The notes: generated by a model from the letters alone, not told the origin. A stretch of DNA of 64,000 nucleotides from Conoideocrella luteorostrata (GCA_032433595.1 JASWJB010000021.1:186001-250000); one strand, 5' to 3'. Positions 13,642-24,939 are shown, counted from the stretch's first letter. A program made the numbers and translations.

Positions 13642-14640
13642 TTCTAGTTATAGTAAAATACAGGAAAAAGAAAAGTCTACTTAGATCCGAAATAAACAGT
13701 AAGTACTAGACTACGCCTACTACTAGCATTAAGGCTAAACATTAATGAACTCAGAGGAACACCTTATAGGACAGTCTCTTAATAGTATACGCGATAAAAA
13801 CCAACAGTATAGAAACCATTATCTATATATATAAGTTTAGTTCTATGCTTATTAAAATAAGGATATAGCTTATAATTAGCTTATTAACGTTAGAGTAACT
13901 AATTAAGTGAAAGGACAGCATAGTAGCAAGCTTGCTTATTACATAAAATATACAAAGACAAATTAACATAAAACCTATAGCTTAATAAATACTTGTGAAA
14001 GCTTAAGCAGAAAGATTAAGCATATCCGCTATAGCTAGGAGATGCGGTGCAATAGATAGCGGCAGAAGATTAACTAAAGCCAGATATCTAGCTTATAATG
14101 AAGCTTTGTCCACAAAGCGAACTAAAACAAGACTAGTTTCTGGGTTTTTTTGTTGCTAAATAAAGCATAGATACACTAGATTAGCTCCAATATATAGAAA
14201 ATAGATAAGAACATTTCCTAGACTCTATGGCTTAACTAAGGAATACCGTTTAACTATAAAATAATAAAAGAAGTTTCTCGCGATAGACATCTATATCTTT
14301 AATCTTTTGCAAGGTAGTATAGATTTAACTAAAAGAAAAAGAAAAATAGTCACAAGATAAACAGCATATATCTAATAAAATTCGGGGGGGGGCATACCGA
14401 ATAAAGCACAGAGAGCTACTCAGGACTATGTTCTTGGGATTACGGCTTAATATAAGACTAGCAATTTAAATCTAAGCTAAAACTAGCTCTTAATACAGAA
14501 TAAAGTACTAGTTAATCTTTTAGTAAGAGAAGGTAAGAAACTAACCTACTTTATGCTTATTAACCATTAAATTAGTTCCCTCTTCCTAGTATAATGTTAA
14601 ATAAATGCCTCTAATAGGGCAATTCTTGCGATAGCGGTCA
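13642..14640. other. AT-rich intergenic sequence
   Basis: No supportable gene. Contains a short poly-G run near 14,385. The minus-strand frame of the kinase-like relic seems to fade out here. Confidence 0.4.
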
Positions 14641-15660
14641 TCACTTATACGCTAAGACAGCTATCTAATCGCGAACTAAATCATTAACATAAGTATAAGC
14701 ACACAAATAATATATATATAGCCCTTGCTTAGTCTTTACTAATTCTCGTGGGATATTATTCTATAGCTTCCTGATCTATTCTTTTTAGCTATAGCGAAGA
14801 GCCTGGTAAGTGACTCTTTGGTCCACTAAGATTTTAGAATCATTTCCTACATCTAGTTAACTAGATGTTATAACATTATTAGGGCTTTACTTACTGTACG
14901 CAGTTTAACTACTAAGTTTAATAATGCAGAACGCTCGATGAAGTTATGGAAATTTTCCTAACAATTCTTAACCCTTATATCTAGACCATTATCTTTTTGC
15001 ATTAATCTTAGAGCTATTCTGTTTATGGCTCTTGCATCTAATACGCTAATAGCTAGTGTAATTATCTAAAAGCACTCTTAGTTTACTAAAACATATTAGC
15101 CTAGTTATGTCTCTTCGCAGCAAAACAGAGCAATACCGAGCTTAATATAGCCTTAAAGATTAGCGTGTATATTATAATAATTAAGACTTCTATGTCCTAA
15201 ATTTTGTTTCTCGAGAAACATAAGTCTATTTAATATCTAATAACATATGAGTTTAATTATATCCTCGTGATAGCTTTGCCACGTACCTATGCCAGAATAG
15301 CGACTAGTTCTAAATCCAACGGATATAGCAAGGTTTAGACAACATTATGTAAACTTATCTACATCTCCTTAATAATTATATAATAACGGCCCGAGATATT
15401 GAAAATATCTAATATATTAACAATATTACTAGTAGAGCCTAAATCTTGGCTGCGAGTGAAATAAGCTAAAGCTTCTGCTCTTAGATTTAGCTTTTATACA
15501 TAGATACACTGGTTTCCCCAAGAAACTGCTAAGGAGATATCTCCTTCTAGAATATAATAAAGTTCCCTATAAGTGCGCTATGCCTTAACACTTACGCCGT
15601 GATCTTGAACCACAAGGGTGCTACAGCTGCTGGAGCTTAGGATTTCAGGTCCCGTAGACT
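14641..15660 (-). pseudogene. Protein-kinase-like (pseudokinase) relic
   Basis: On the minus strand the N-lobe part reads TYRELYYILEGDISLAVSWG, then EALAYFTRSQDLGSTSNIVN, a hinge-like YYIIIKEM, then YHEDIIKLICYQILNRLMF and LGHRSLNYYNIHANLQGYIKL. The last block aligns with the catalytic loop and metal region of kinases (HRDLKxxN...G..KL), but the Asp-Lys pair is absent. The C-lobe continues AISVLDARAINRIALRLM and WTKESLTRLF. This resembles fungal kinase-like proteins of uncertain activity, often degenerate in the catalytic loop. One frame change near 15,360 may be an intron or an indel. Stops are of the RIP type. Confidence 0.65.
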
Positions 15661-16260
15661 TTTTTTAGCTATAAATACCGCCTAGGGTAGTGTCTCTAGC
15701 TAATAAAGACTTCTGAGAGGTTTCTATAGTATTATTCAAGGCTATTAGTTAGAAAGTAGTGTGGTCGCGGCTAATTTGTGTAATAGGGCAATGGTTGCTT
15801 ATTGCGTTATAAGGGCAATTACTACTATCTTTCTGCTTAAAAAGCGCGTGACTAAAAACTCTTTTTACCTTTCAGAAGAAACTGTTTTATTTAGCTAAGA
15901 AGACTATGTAGGCAGAAATAAGCAAGAGAGGGTAGTTTTTGACCTATAAACGTGCTATACTTACAATGTAGGGAAATACTTATAGTATTATAAATACTAA
16001 GAAATTTAAGACAAAAGTGACCAAATTCATACTAGTAGTGAAGGAATATTAGTAGCTGTCAACTAGTCCTACAGCACATTTAGTTTAAATCAAAAGCGTG
16101 CGTAATTATACTAAAAGCCGATAATGGCTCTATAGCATTAGTTACTTGAGCAATATAAGCTAACCATGCCTACAGTACTATCTATTGCGGTATAGTATAA
16201 TAAATCTTGAGATTAAGATATATAATAACCTTTTTAATAATATTAATAGCAGTAATCACA
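15661..16260. other. AT-rich sequence upstream of the DUF3723 relic
   Basis: May contain a degraded 5' exon of the DUF3723 gene, but no frame is convincing. Nothing else seen. Confidence 0.35.
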
Positions 16261-18620
16261 ATGCCAAGGGAAAATAAACGGAATAAAGCCCACTGGAATA
16301 TCCGTTAAAAAGATATTAAGCATTACTATTTAGGCCGTCAGGCGTTTATAAAAGGTGATTTAGATGAAAAAAAAAGACAGTTTAATATGATTTCGACACC
16401 GTTTGGATGGGATTCTGCGGAAGAGCTTCTCGAATTTAACGATATTGCTAGAGCTCTTGATAATATCCTAGTTATACCTGGGCTTCAAGCGGGATTTTAG
16501 TTAAAGAAGATGTATAATATTATATACACTAGGTGTACTAAGGTAAGAGTCTTGCATTATATAATTTATTCTTTATTTCTTACAGGTCTTATAGCAGATC
16601 CTTCTATATCTAAGTTGGATTAAGTCAACATAGGAACATCTAGCTGGCTCTACTTTTGTTAACATTGAAACTATGCAAGCTTTAGAAATAAGGTGTCCAA
16701 TAGGTTCGCGAAGTAATGAAAAACACATAACAATGCTAATTAATAGTGGCATGGTATTTAAAGATATTGAACATTCCTAGCGGCCCGAGCTAAAAAGTTA
16801 GCTGAAATAATATAAGCTAACAATTCTATCACTTAATACGTTCTTTGACGACTAGAAAGTTTTAAAAGCCTGCTTGCTTTCTCTAAGTAACCTTATACAT
16901 AAGCGAAAAGGTTAATTATACTTATTAGCTCTAGAAAAATTATATTATAGAGAGGTTAAGTATTATCGCACATTAGAAGCTAAATTATAGATAATAGCCT
17001 TGCGTTTTTATTCCGAAATACAGCTATTACCCAGTCAGCGACAAGAAGAGTTACTGCAAAAGCCGCGGCTAGGTCCTCTAGACGAAGTTATACTGCATTA
17101 TATAGCATTAACCGCTAAGCATCTTAGCTTTAGATTAAAACAAATAGATAGACTCTGCTAGCCACCACAAACTATAGGACAAGCATTAATCCAGACGAAT
17201 CTATTATTTATTGATTTGACTAATCTAAGCCTTAACTAAGAACATAAAGTACATTATCGCTCTAGATATCCTAATGTGGCATCTTTTAGACATAATTGAT
17301 CCTATTTATGCTTAGATAATATACAAAATAGCTCCGACCCTAGTACTAACATAAGCACGTTTCTCCGGCTTAAATCTTTTTGTTTTAGTTTCTTTCGCTT
17401 TCCTGAGATTAGAAGTACCGAGACCCTGGTGGTGTTACAAAATAAAGAACTATCTACTTTATTAGCTCTGGATATAATCATAGAGATAAATAATAGCAGT
17501 ATTGAGCAAAATATACACGTAGACACCTAGTTAAGTAGAAAGAGACTTTAACCTCTTACTGTTGTTTATTTTAAAGAGAGTAAAGGATATACCTAGTATA
17601 AAATTTAAAGAGTTAATAATGCGAACCCTAAGAATGTCCTATTAATAGCGAAATCTCTAACTACAAAATATAATCTAGTTGCTACTTCTTAGGTTAATAA
17701 CAAGGTTAAGACTAGAATAATTACTCCGCATAATTGTTGGACTAAGGCAAAGGAGTCCGCTATTAACATAATCCTATTAGTGCGTAAAAACAAAGAGTTT
17801 AAGTCTAACGAAATAAGTGAACTAGCAGAATTACTATATGAACTTTAAATCTAAAATACAATTTGTTTCGCTAAGTTTACAGTAACTTCCTCGTTTAACT
17901 TAGTAAATACTTTCTATAAGTGTTCTGTTAGAAATAAAAGAACACTCTAAACGCCTATATGACCTAATATTCCCGTTTGGTATTAAATAATTAGATTTTA
18001 AGCGCTTAGGTTTTTAAATATCTTGTGGTGCGATTCAATTATACAAGTGTGTTCTGAACTATAGGTTCGAGTCGAAAGTCAGGGCTACAAGTTGGGATCT
18101 GTAGCTTCTCAATTGAAATTGTGGTCTTGTTCAAAAGCATATAATTAAATAGTTTATGTATTTAAGTGGTTAGTATTACTTGATAATAGGTGTTTAAAGT
18201 TAAAATCTCAAAGTATTAATTTGCTTCACGAAGAAGACATAGTTTCTTTTTATTCCGAGGGGAGCTATTATACATTAACTACAAATACACTGTTCAAGGC
18301 TAACTAAAGTTATCCTTGTCAAAGAGAACCCTCAATCTACGCAGATACTCTGGGGGTGCTTGAATTCACGCACAAAGTATATAAATATACTTTTAATAAT
18401 CTAGCTCTGTAAAATAAAGGGTTTATGTATCTATCTAAAACTCAGAGTGAAAAGTAATACGCAAGCTGGGAGCGAGACTGTGACGGCTATAAGTAGTTCC
18501 CAAGGGATAAATCTAGTTGTAATTTATGTCAGCAGATATTACAGGACGTCAGTTCGGAGCAATTGACGGTGCTACGTAGGATAATAGACTGTAAGTCGTA
18601 GTCCTATAGATAGTTTAATT
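16261..18620 (+). pseudogene. DUF3723 protein relic
   Basis: The plus frame reads FNDIARALDNILVIPGLQAG, matching the AFD.LL.IPGL.G block of DUF3723. It then crosses a short intron to YLSWIKST*EHLAGS, ETMQALEIRCPIGSRSNEKH and LTILSLNTFFDD*KVLKACL (family: IPSLYTFFEDLKYLE). Further on come LEKLYYREVKYYRTLEAKL, DEVILHYIALTAKHLSFRL, and a tail with CDGYK*FPRDKSSCNLCQQI. The total of roughly 770 codons fits the family's usual size. Stops sit at Gln/Trp sites. DUF3723 proteins are of unknown molecular function; they are recurrent accessory genes of fungal giant Starship transposons. The start is uncertain: ATG 16,261 is simply the first in frame. Confidence 0.8.
16543..16585 (+). other. Preserved GT-AG intron in the DUF3723 relic
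   Basis: The sequence GTAAGAGT ... TTTCTTACAG separates ...RCTKV from L*QILLYLSWIKS. Removing it restores one reading frame that matches DUF3723 across the junction, so the splice sites have survived although the exons carry stops. Confidence 0.65.
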
Positions 18621-19020
18621 AAACAAGTACTTTAAACAAAGATCTGTGTTAAACACTGCCTATCTAGAATGTCTAAAGAGTGTAATTTAGTGGTGCCTAT
18701 ATAGTAGGTGGTCCACTGTTGCTTTATAGTGAACTTGTCGTGACTTCTTGGGTGATTCACCGTGGGTTCACTATAAACCCGTTATGAACCTTAGTCCCGT
18801 CCCTAATGGGGGGCTGCCCTTATTAGGAAGACAACATTACGTGCGAAGGTAGGGCGTCGCCTGTGGCCTAGCCTTCTCGCAGCCCGCTTGCTAGGGTCGT
18901 AACAATAGTGGCTGTTAAAGGCCCCTAGTAATTACTACAATTGCGATTATTAGCCTCTCCCTTTGCCCTGTAGGGTCACAGTCAGACGGGCCGTAACACT
19001 TTAGCAGGACGTATCTTTTA
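18621..19020. other. GC-richer island, unassigned
   Basis: From about 18,700 to 19,010 the GC content rises (for example gcgaaggtagggcgtcgcct). No open frame longer than about 40 codons, no terminal repeats found. It may be a fragment of a mobile element not represented elsewhere in the window. Confidence 0.35.
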
Positions 19021-19485
19021 ACTTAGGTATTATAAAACCTATGTTTATAATTTAAGCTAGAAGTAGCTTCGTAACTTAAGTTAATATATATTTGTAATGT
19101 AAGCCAGAAGTAGCTTTGTAACTTAAGTTAATAAAATATATATTTATAATGTAAGCTAGAAGTAGCTTTATAAGTTAAGTTTATAAAATGCATATTTATA
19201 ATTTAAGCTTAAAGCAGCTTTTTAACTTAGGTCTATATAACCTCTGTTTATAATTTGAGCTTAAAATAGCTTCTTAGCTTAAGTTCATATAACTTATGTT
19301 TATAATTCAAGCTAAAAGTAGCTTTTTGACTTAGGTCTATATAACTTATGTATATAATTTAAGCTAAAAGTTGCTTACTTACTTAGGTCTATATAACCTA
19401 TGTTTATAATTTAAGCTTAAAGTAGCTTTTTAACTTAAGTCTGTATAACCTATGTTTAAGCCTTAAGCTAAAAGTGCTTATTAAT
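19021..19485. repeat. Minisatellite with about 52-bp unit (about 9 copies)
   Basis: A unit of the form TTTATAATTTAAGCTAAAAG followed by TAGCTTTTTAACTTAGG and TCTATATAACCTATG repeats about every 52 bp. Each unit contains the inverted pair AAGCT...AGCTT, so a small hairpin per unit is possible. Units diverge mostly by A/G and C/T differences. Confidence 0.85.
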
Positions 19486-19600
19486 TTAGGTTTATACTAC
19501 CTAGGTTTATACTACCTAGGTTTATACTACCTGGGTTTATACTACCTAGGTTTATACTACATGGGTTTATACTGCCTAGATTTATACTAGGTTTATTGAA
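19486..19600. repeat. 15-bp tandem repeat (ACCTAGGTTTATACT)
   Basis: Six to seven near-perfect copies of a 15-bp unit, with starts at 19,504, 19,519, 19,534, 19,549 and so on. It abuts the 52-bp minisatellite and shares the CCTAGGTTTAT motif with it, suggesting it arose by local expansion. Scattered copies of AACCTAGGTTTA continue to about 19,765. Confidence 0.9.
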
Positions 19601-19830
19601 CGCGTATCTAATCTGGATTACATAACCTAAGTTTATTACTAACCTAGGTTTATACTATAGATTTTGCAGCAAGTAAATTATAAACTTAGGTTAGATATAA
19701 TCTAGGTTTAAAAGATCACTAGATTATTAATCTATATCAAATGCAACCTAGGTTTAGAGAACCTACGTTTATTACATATAAATAACTATATATAGATCTC
19801 GTAGAAACTAAACTAAGTTCACTATGTCTA

Positions 19831-20084
19831 TGTTGCATAATAGATAGGTAGATCTGACATGGGCTATGATGGTCACTCACGTGACGGATCTGACATATAA
19901 AAGGTCGAATCCAGCCCGTTAGTACATAGATTCAACAACTACCTTACACCTATTTGAGATCTGACTTGTGCATTGCTTTGTTTCATTTCCTTTACCTACA
20001 CATTCATAATACTAATATAACAGCTAATATCGACAACCAATGTGTTACGTCCAGCAACCCACTGGCCGTATCCAGCACGTAACA
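19831..20084 (+). mobile_element. Solo LTR, family F copy 1, perfect 5-bp TSD (GTCTA)
   Basis: 254 bp, starting TGTTGCATAATAG and ending CACGTAACA, flanked by GTCTA at 19,826-19,830 and 20,085-20,089. It contains a CACGTGAC box and a TATAAAAGG box at about 19,897, as expected of the U3 promoter of an LTR retrotransposon. A second, diverged copy lies at 62,222-62,505. The exact TSD around a single LTR means the internal region was lost by LTR-LTR recombination. Confidence 0.85.
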
Positions 20085-20089
20085 GTCTA

Positions 20090-20925
20090 TATTTTGTTGG
20101 CCTAATACGAACACCCATCACACACGTACACTGACTGGTGTCTGACACACGACCAGTGACGATAACGTCAATACTGTAGAGGGCCACAATGGGGCCCAAA
20201 TCAATTCCTTGAGACCTCGTATGTGCCGAGATCAAATTGTCTGTTAATCGTATCGTAGGAGACCGAGCGTGGTTGCTCGTCAAATGTGAGAGACAGGCGA
20301 AACAACACGGGAGCAGCGCAAAAAAACAATTTACTTCTCGAGGAAGCAGTTTATTTAATTCATAATGACGTTGTAAGATGAACGATCCTAACTGCCTAAG
20401 CAAGGGGATAACAACCCTTCTTATAGACAATCCACTTGATCTTGACCAAATTAATCAGATCCAAACCTCACGTGAGAATTCACTATCCCTGCTGCAAGGG
20501 ATAATTTTTACCTACACAATATATTATTTATTTATTATTTATTTATTAATTCATGTCCTAATCGCTCTAGAGTAATTATGTAGCGTTTAACTAAATGTAT
20601 AAGTTTTCCGTTCCTTGCTCCTGAAAAATAAGCTGTTCCTGTCACGAACTGCTGCCTTTTCCGCTCCGGCGCGGTCACTACGCACGATTAATTATTATAG
20701 TTGTTCTATACTTATGAACCTGCTAGGCCCTTACTGGCCCTCCTCTACTTCTGTTTGGCAATAATTACTCGTTTACGTTGTAGTAGAGTACCGTGGATAG
20801 CACTGCCCAGAATTAATCAAGTAGCCTAGTTCTTATGATCATTTTTTAGTCGAATCCTATGATCACATGGGATTTGCTTGCTAGGCAGACGCTTCTGCCT
20901 GCTAGGCAGGCAGGAGCATCTCTAA
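20090..20925. other. Moderate-GC intergenic region without a supported gene
   Basis: Contains overlapping ORFs on both strands (minus 19,996-20,430, plus 20,378-20,575) but the first runs into the solo LTR and neither shows a domain. An ATTTATT-type low-complexity run lies at 20,522-20,550. A palindromic cluster built on CTAGGCAG/CTGCCTGC spans about 20,881-20,912. Confidence 0.4.
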
Positions 20926-21290
20926 TGTCACAGGAAACATTCCTCAACGATGCACTCAACATCACCGAAAACGCACGATGTGACCGGAAACATTCAACAT
21001 TACCAGAAGCATTCAATTTCCACAGAGCCGTACGACCGGAATCATTCAATATCGTCGGAATTGAACGATGCCGACGAATGTGCCCCGCACGAGGAATTCA
21101 ACATCACCGGAAACGGACGATATCGCCGAAAACCTACGATATCGTCAGAATCAATGGAATCTAAAGAATCCACAAAAGGAGGACTACCGCAAAGATAAAT
21201 AGTAGTCGAATTCCCCGTCAATTAGATAGATTTCAAGGACAATTTTCCACTGCCTTAGAGACCGACTTCCATAGCTGCTCACTTGTGACA
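20926..21290 (+). mobile_element. Solo LTR, family E copy 1, near-perfect TSD (TCTAA/TCCAA)
   Basis: 365 bp, starting TGTCACAGGAAAC and ending CACTTGTGACA, so the termini are inverted (TGTCACA/TGTGACA). Flanks are TCTAA (20,921-20,925) and TCCAA (21,291-21,295), differing by one C/T transition. Inside are imperfect repeats of ATTCAACATCACCGGAAAC. The last 120 bp match the second family member at 49,660-49,864. ORFs here are only shadows of the repeat. Confidence 0.7.
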
Positions 21291-21840
21291 TCCAACTATA
21301 AATTAGTTATAGCTCTCCTTGATAGAACATTGACCTGATAAAATATAAGTTCTATGTGCCGAGTTCTAACTTTTGACCACTTGTACTGCTATTGCTGGGC
21401 TGCAGAGAATGCGGTTAATATTATTACATGATTACTTGCCTGCTCACATCTTTTGTTGCTGGTCTATCTAGTTGCGGCGCTCTAGGAGTATGTGTCGCAC
21501 CGTTTTGGCTCTATATCCATAGGGGCTTTGTCGGTATCCGCTCTGTTGATTTCGTGGAGGTAGGCCTATGTGATTACTGAGCTAATCGCTCTATGGTTAT
21601 CTGTGTGCATGCTTAGTGCGTCTTATTCCGGTTAAACACCGAGCAGGAAAAGGTCTCTTCCGTGCTTGGCTATTTTCCACGACTGCTTCCACTACTCCTT
21701 CATTATATTGCGTGTGGTTTTCTTGCTAATATTTTCTACTTGCATAATGCGAATTCTAATTATAATTTATCTCCGTAGTTTTACAATACCTTCTGCTCTC
21801 TAAAGTAGAAGACATCGTAGTACTAACTCTGTGCATTCAG
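21291..21840. other. Intergenic sequence
   Basis: Mixed-composition sequence without a supported frame. Nothing else recognised. Confidence 0.4.
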
Positions 21841-23530
21841 ATCTACTTATTCTTCTTACTGGTTTATCCCATTTCCTCTACCCAAAAGCAAGCTTAAGCC
21901 TGTAGCTCCGCCTCCTGTAAGATTCTGCGCGAGCCGACTTAGGAGTTCCTTTATTGCAGCCACATTAGACAATAAAGTATCTACTCGCGGATCCTGCATA
22001 CCCTCTTTTATAGTCTATATACTCCTATTACTACCTCTCTGTTGCAAATCCTTAATACCTTCGCGTTTAATCTATATACTTTTACCACTAGCTTAGGAGT
22101 CTTCCTCCGCCCTTCTCTTTTCTGCGGATAACTTGTTAAACACTACGCTAATCGGAGCTATCTCCCATGGTGGGAGGAAACTATCACGCTCGCAGGCTTC
22201 CTGAATTATTTCGTACACTTTAGTACTAAGAACTCGTTTTAAGCTTAATATAGTAAGCATTTGAATTCCTTTATTAGCGAACTCAACACAGCAGTACGTA
22301 TTAGGATCTTAGCGGTTCTTAAACAGGTCTTTTTGTTTAGAGTAAGATAACGCTACCTAGAGCAGCTTCTTAAAGTCACCCTTGTACTTATTTATCTACT
22401 TATTTTGCCCCTGTGTTAGATCCTTAGTATTTTTTAGGGTATTATATTCCTTTACTTTGCTGAGTCTAATACTTAAGCTGCTTTTGAGTCTGTGCTAAGT
22501 GCCGCCGTTCTCCAGAGGAATTTCTATAATTGCTTGATGTCTAGTTCCCTTCTTTCTCGAGCCTATAATTAGACTATTACGCGTTTAAAGTGTATCCTAT
22601 GGATAATTAATATTTAACCCCCCTTCTAAGTTTTTGTTTTGTTTTTGTTTATTAAGGAAGATTTCTAGGCTAGGAACCTAGTCTGAAGGGAAACGGCTGT
22701 TTTTAACCCTTTGCTTTATGTGTTTTTCCACCTCCTTAGCTTTATATTTTGCTTCGTTATTATTTATGTTCTTTTGTAGGCTTTTTAATTTATCCTGGAA
22801 TATCTCATAGTTTGTCTTGAAAAATTCTACTAGAATGTTCCATTGGCCTTTCTTAATAGATTCGTTTTCTTTCCTTTCCTCTTTGCGTCTCCTGCTTATC
22901 TTTTTATTGTAGTTGCGTAAGTTAACTGTATTATTATAATTATTAGGCTCGTCCATCAGCTTTTGTACAAACGGTGTTGCTTCTGTGTAAATTTTGAGTA
23001 CATAATTAGGAGGGTTTTCCATTAAGGCATCCTCTGGTTCAGGCCCCTCGCCATCACTGTTATTATTTAGTTCGGCTGCTATTAGGTCTTCTTGGCCGTT
23101 CCAATCGTTAATTGTGTTTTTAAGGTTCCCAAAATTCCATTCATCGAGACTTTCTAGAAGTTCTATCTTATTATTAGCTTTAATATATGCTTCTTTGATA
23201 CACTAGACACTTACTTCTAAAAGCCTTCCTATTTTTCGGACAATTATTATATCCGCAGTAATCGGGATAGATTTTGCACCCAATTTCTATCAATGCTTTT
23301 ACAACAATACTGTTGTCTGCATTATCATTAACTCTAAGAATTTCAGATTGAGTTAACTTTAGTAAAATACAATCTATAGTGTCTAATACTTCTCTCCTGA
23401 TTTTATTAGCCTTAATTCTACCAGCATCGACATCAGGAGTTCCACTAGGAGTTAAAAGCCCTGTTCCTTGTTAAGCGTCTTTTCTAGTATTGCTAGTAAG
23501 GGTAGTAGAAGTAGTTACTGATGTCACTGC
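21840..23530 (-). pseudogene. Unassigned protein relic, possibly transposon-associated
   Basis: Starting near 23,530 on the minus strand the frame reads a Ser/Thr-rich VTSVTTSTTLTS, then VDAGRIKANKIRREVLDTID and LLKLTQSEILRVND. After that come DEWNFGNLKNTINDWNGQED, an acidic stretch ending EGPEPEDAL, a basic coiled region around RRRKEERKENESIKK (ORF 22,678-23,022) and, after a gap near 22,640, FANKGIQMLTILSLKRVL, YEIIQEACERDSFLPPWEIA and VFNKLSAEKRRAEED. It is less stop-ridden than its neighbours. No family recognised; charge pattern and length would fit a DNA-binding or element-encoded accessory protein, which is a guess. Confidence 0.5.
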
Positions 23531-23785
23531 TATTTTTAATTAATAGTGTTTAGGAATAGCAAGATAATAAGCAGAAAAATTCAAGGTATATAAATACTTC
23601 TTTAACAAGCAATATACAGTACTTTAAAAGCTAGAATCTACCTTAAAAATATATGCAACTACTTATAGAAGCCAATATTAACTATGGGAAACGCAGTAAC
23701 GGGTGGGGTATTCAAACTCCTACACAAGTATGCCTTACATCTTAATTCTCTGCCACAAAGTGCTTAAAGATAAATATTATTCTCT

Positions 23786-24335
23786 ATTTATTATGCTTAG
23801 TCAAAATCCCAAAAAGGCTGCTATAAACCTATAGCAATGTACGTTTCTCTAGTTTTATCTTTACCTATACGCCTTAGCTATCTATTTTCTGCTCTACATT
23901 GCTTATTCTCTTATTTACTACGGTTTCTCGTGTCTAGTTATTGTTTAAGCTAACTAGCTCGGGGCTTTTTCCCCGAGTATTTAGTATCTTACTCTTGGCA
24001 GCTAAAGCGGCGTCTACTATGTATAATACAAAGTAATGGTAGGGTTAAGTTGGTTAGTGTTGGATAATAGTTGCGCATTATATAGTCTGGTTATTATTAA
24101 GACAGCCTCTAGCTAGCACAAAGCGGAGTGCTGCCTGTACCTCTTGTAAATTTGGTGTCTATTTTGCCCTGTCCATTAGGCCCTTTCCTTCGAAGACAAA
24201 TATTTCTCCGAGCGACGTAGAGCAGAAAATGGATGGCCAAGGCGCATGGGCTCTGGTAAGACAAGACTAGAGAAGCGTACATTGCTATAGGTTTATAGCA
24301 GCCTTTTTAGGGGTTCCCAACGGGCGTAATAAATA
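23786..24335. mobile_element. Non-autonomous element with about 110-bp terminal inverted repeats
   Basis: The sequence at 23,790-23,905 reappears as reverse complement at 24,213-24,332, sharing AAAAAGGCTGCTATAAACCT and the downstream CATTTTCTGCTCTAC block. The two arms flank about 310 bp of unique sequence that has no ORF. Differences are almost one-sided: where the right arm has C or G the left arm has T or A (CTTCTC/TTTCTC, GGCCATCC/AGCTATCT), so the left arm is more heavily mutated. Exact ends and a TSD could not be fixed; AT-rich TTTATTA borders both sides. Confidence 0.7.
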
Positions 24336-24540
24336 AATAATAATAACTATCATAATTCCAAGATAATCCCTTAGTTAATTCTCGAGTTTGTACGCCATAA
24401 ATTATAGGAGTCATCTATAAAACTAGGTCTAAGCTTAGTGCTATACTACTTTAGTATACTTTAAGAAATCTCTCTAATAGCTCCACATCTAGCTAGGGCA
24501 ATTTGCAGGGAGTAAAATAGCTATTTTACGCTATATAGTG

Positions 24541-24936
24541 TGTGGGCGGAAAAGATCGTCTCTAGTGACAAGGTTAGGCTCACATGAGAAATAGATCTGA
24601 CTAATTTAGTTAAGATCAAATGGAATAGCTATAAGTAGCGGGATTATACCCTCTAAGTAGCAGATCATCAAGAATCAACAGGAGTTTTCCCCCGAAGTTT
24701 ACTTGGGCATTTTTACGCCTTATACATTTATTTATTATTATGTTTAATTAAAGTGCATAGTTGCTTCGTAAGAGGCAAGTGACCTGAGAGTCCATTTGAT
24801 CTTGGCAAGAGAAAGGTTACTACGAACTACAGAAGGCGTAAGCTCGTGTCTCTCCTCGAAGTATATACAGCGTTACAGGGTGTGTGTTAGCCCCTAGTGT
24901 GCGTGAGTGTTTAGGTGTGCCTTTTGGGTCAACAAA
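24541..24936 (+). mobile_element. LTR-like repeat, family B copy 1
   Basis: About 395 bp from TGTGGGCGGAAAAG to GGGTCAACAAA, matching 62,879-63,280 over the whole length. Shared landmarks are GTTTTCCCCCGAAGTTTACTT in the middle and GTGTGCCTTTTGGGTC near the end. Flanks ATAGTG and ATAGAT agree in four of six bases. No internal coding capacity. I infer a solo LTR because it starts with TG, but the end is not the canonical CA. Confidence 0.6.
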
Positions 24937-24939
24937 ATA

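Noticed and set aside
14383..14392. Poly-G runs (also at 45,331)
   Set aside because: Short homopolymers with no flanking structure; no telomeric or G-quadruplex array was seen.
18040..18090. GGTTCGAGTC resembling a tRNA T-arm
   Set aside because: No acceptor stem, anticodon arm or D-arm could be found at the right spacing; the segment is within the DUF3723 reading frame.
19021..19600. Regularly spaced repeats resembling a CRISPR array
   Set aside because: There are no unique spacers of constant length between the units; these are contiguous tandem minisatellites in a eukaryotic context.
19996..20430. A 144-codon minus-strand ORF (MSIRRVVIPLLRQLG...)
   Set aside because: Its 3' third lies inside the solo LTR 19,831-20,084, and no domain, repeat or homologous pattern supports coding.
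20846..21198. Overlapping ORFs on both strands (plus 20,859-21,164, plus 20,950-21,198, minus 20,846-21,049)
   Set aside because: They are shadows of an LTR with internal CCGGAAAC/ATTCAAC repeats that keep several frames open.
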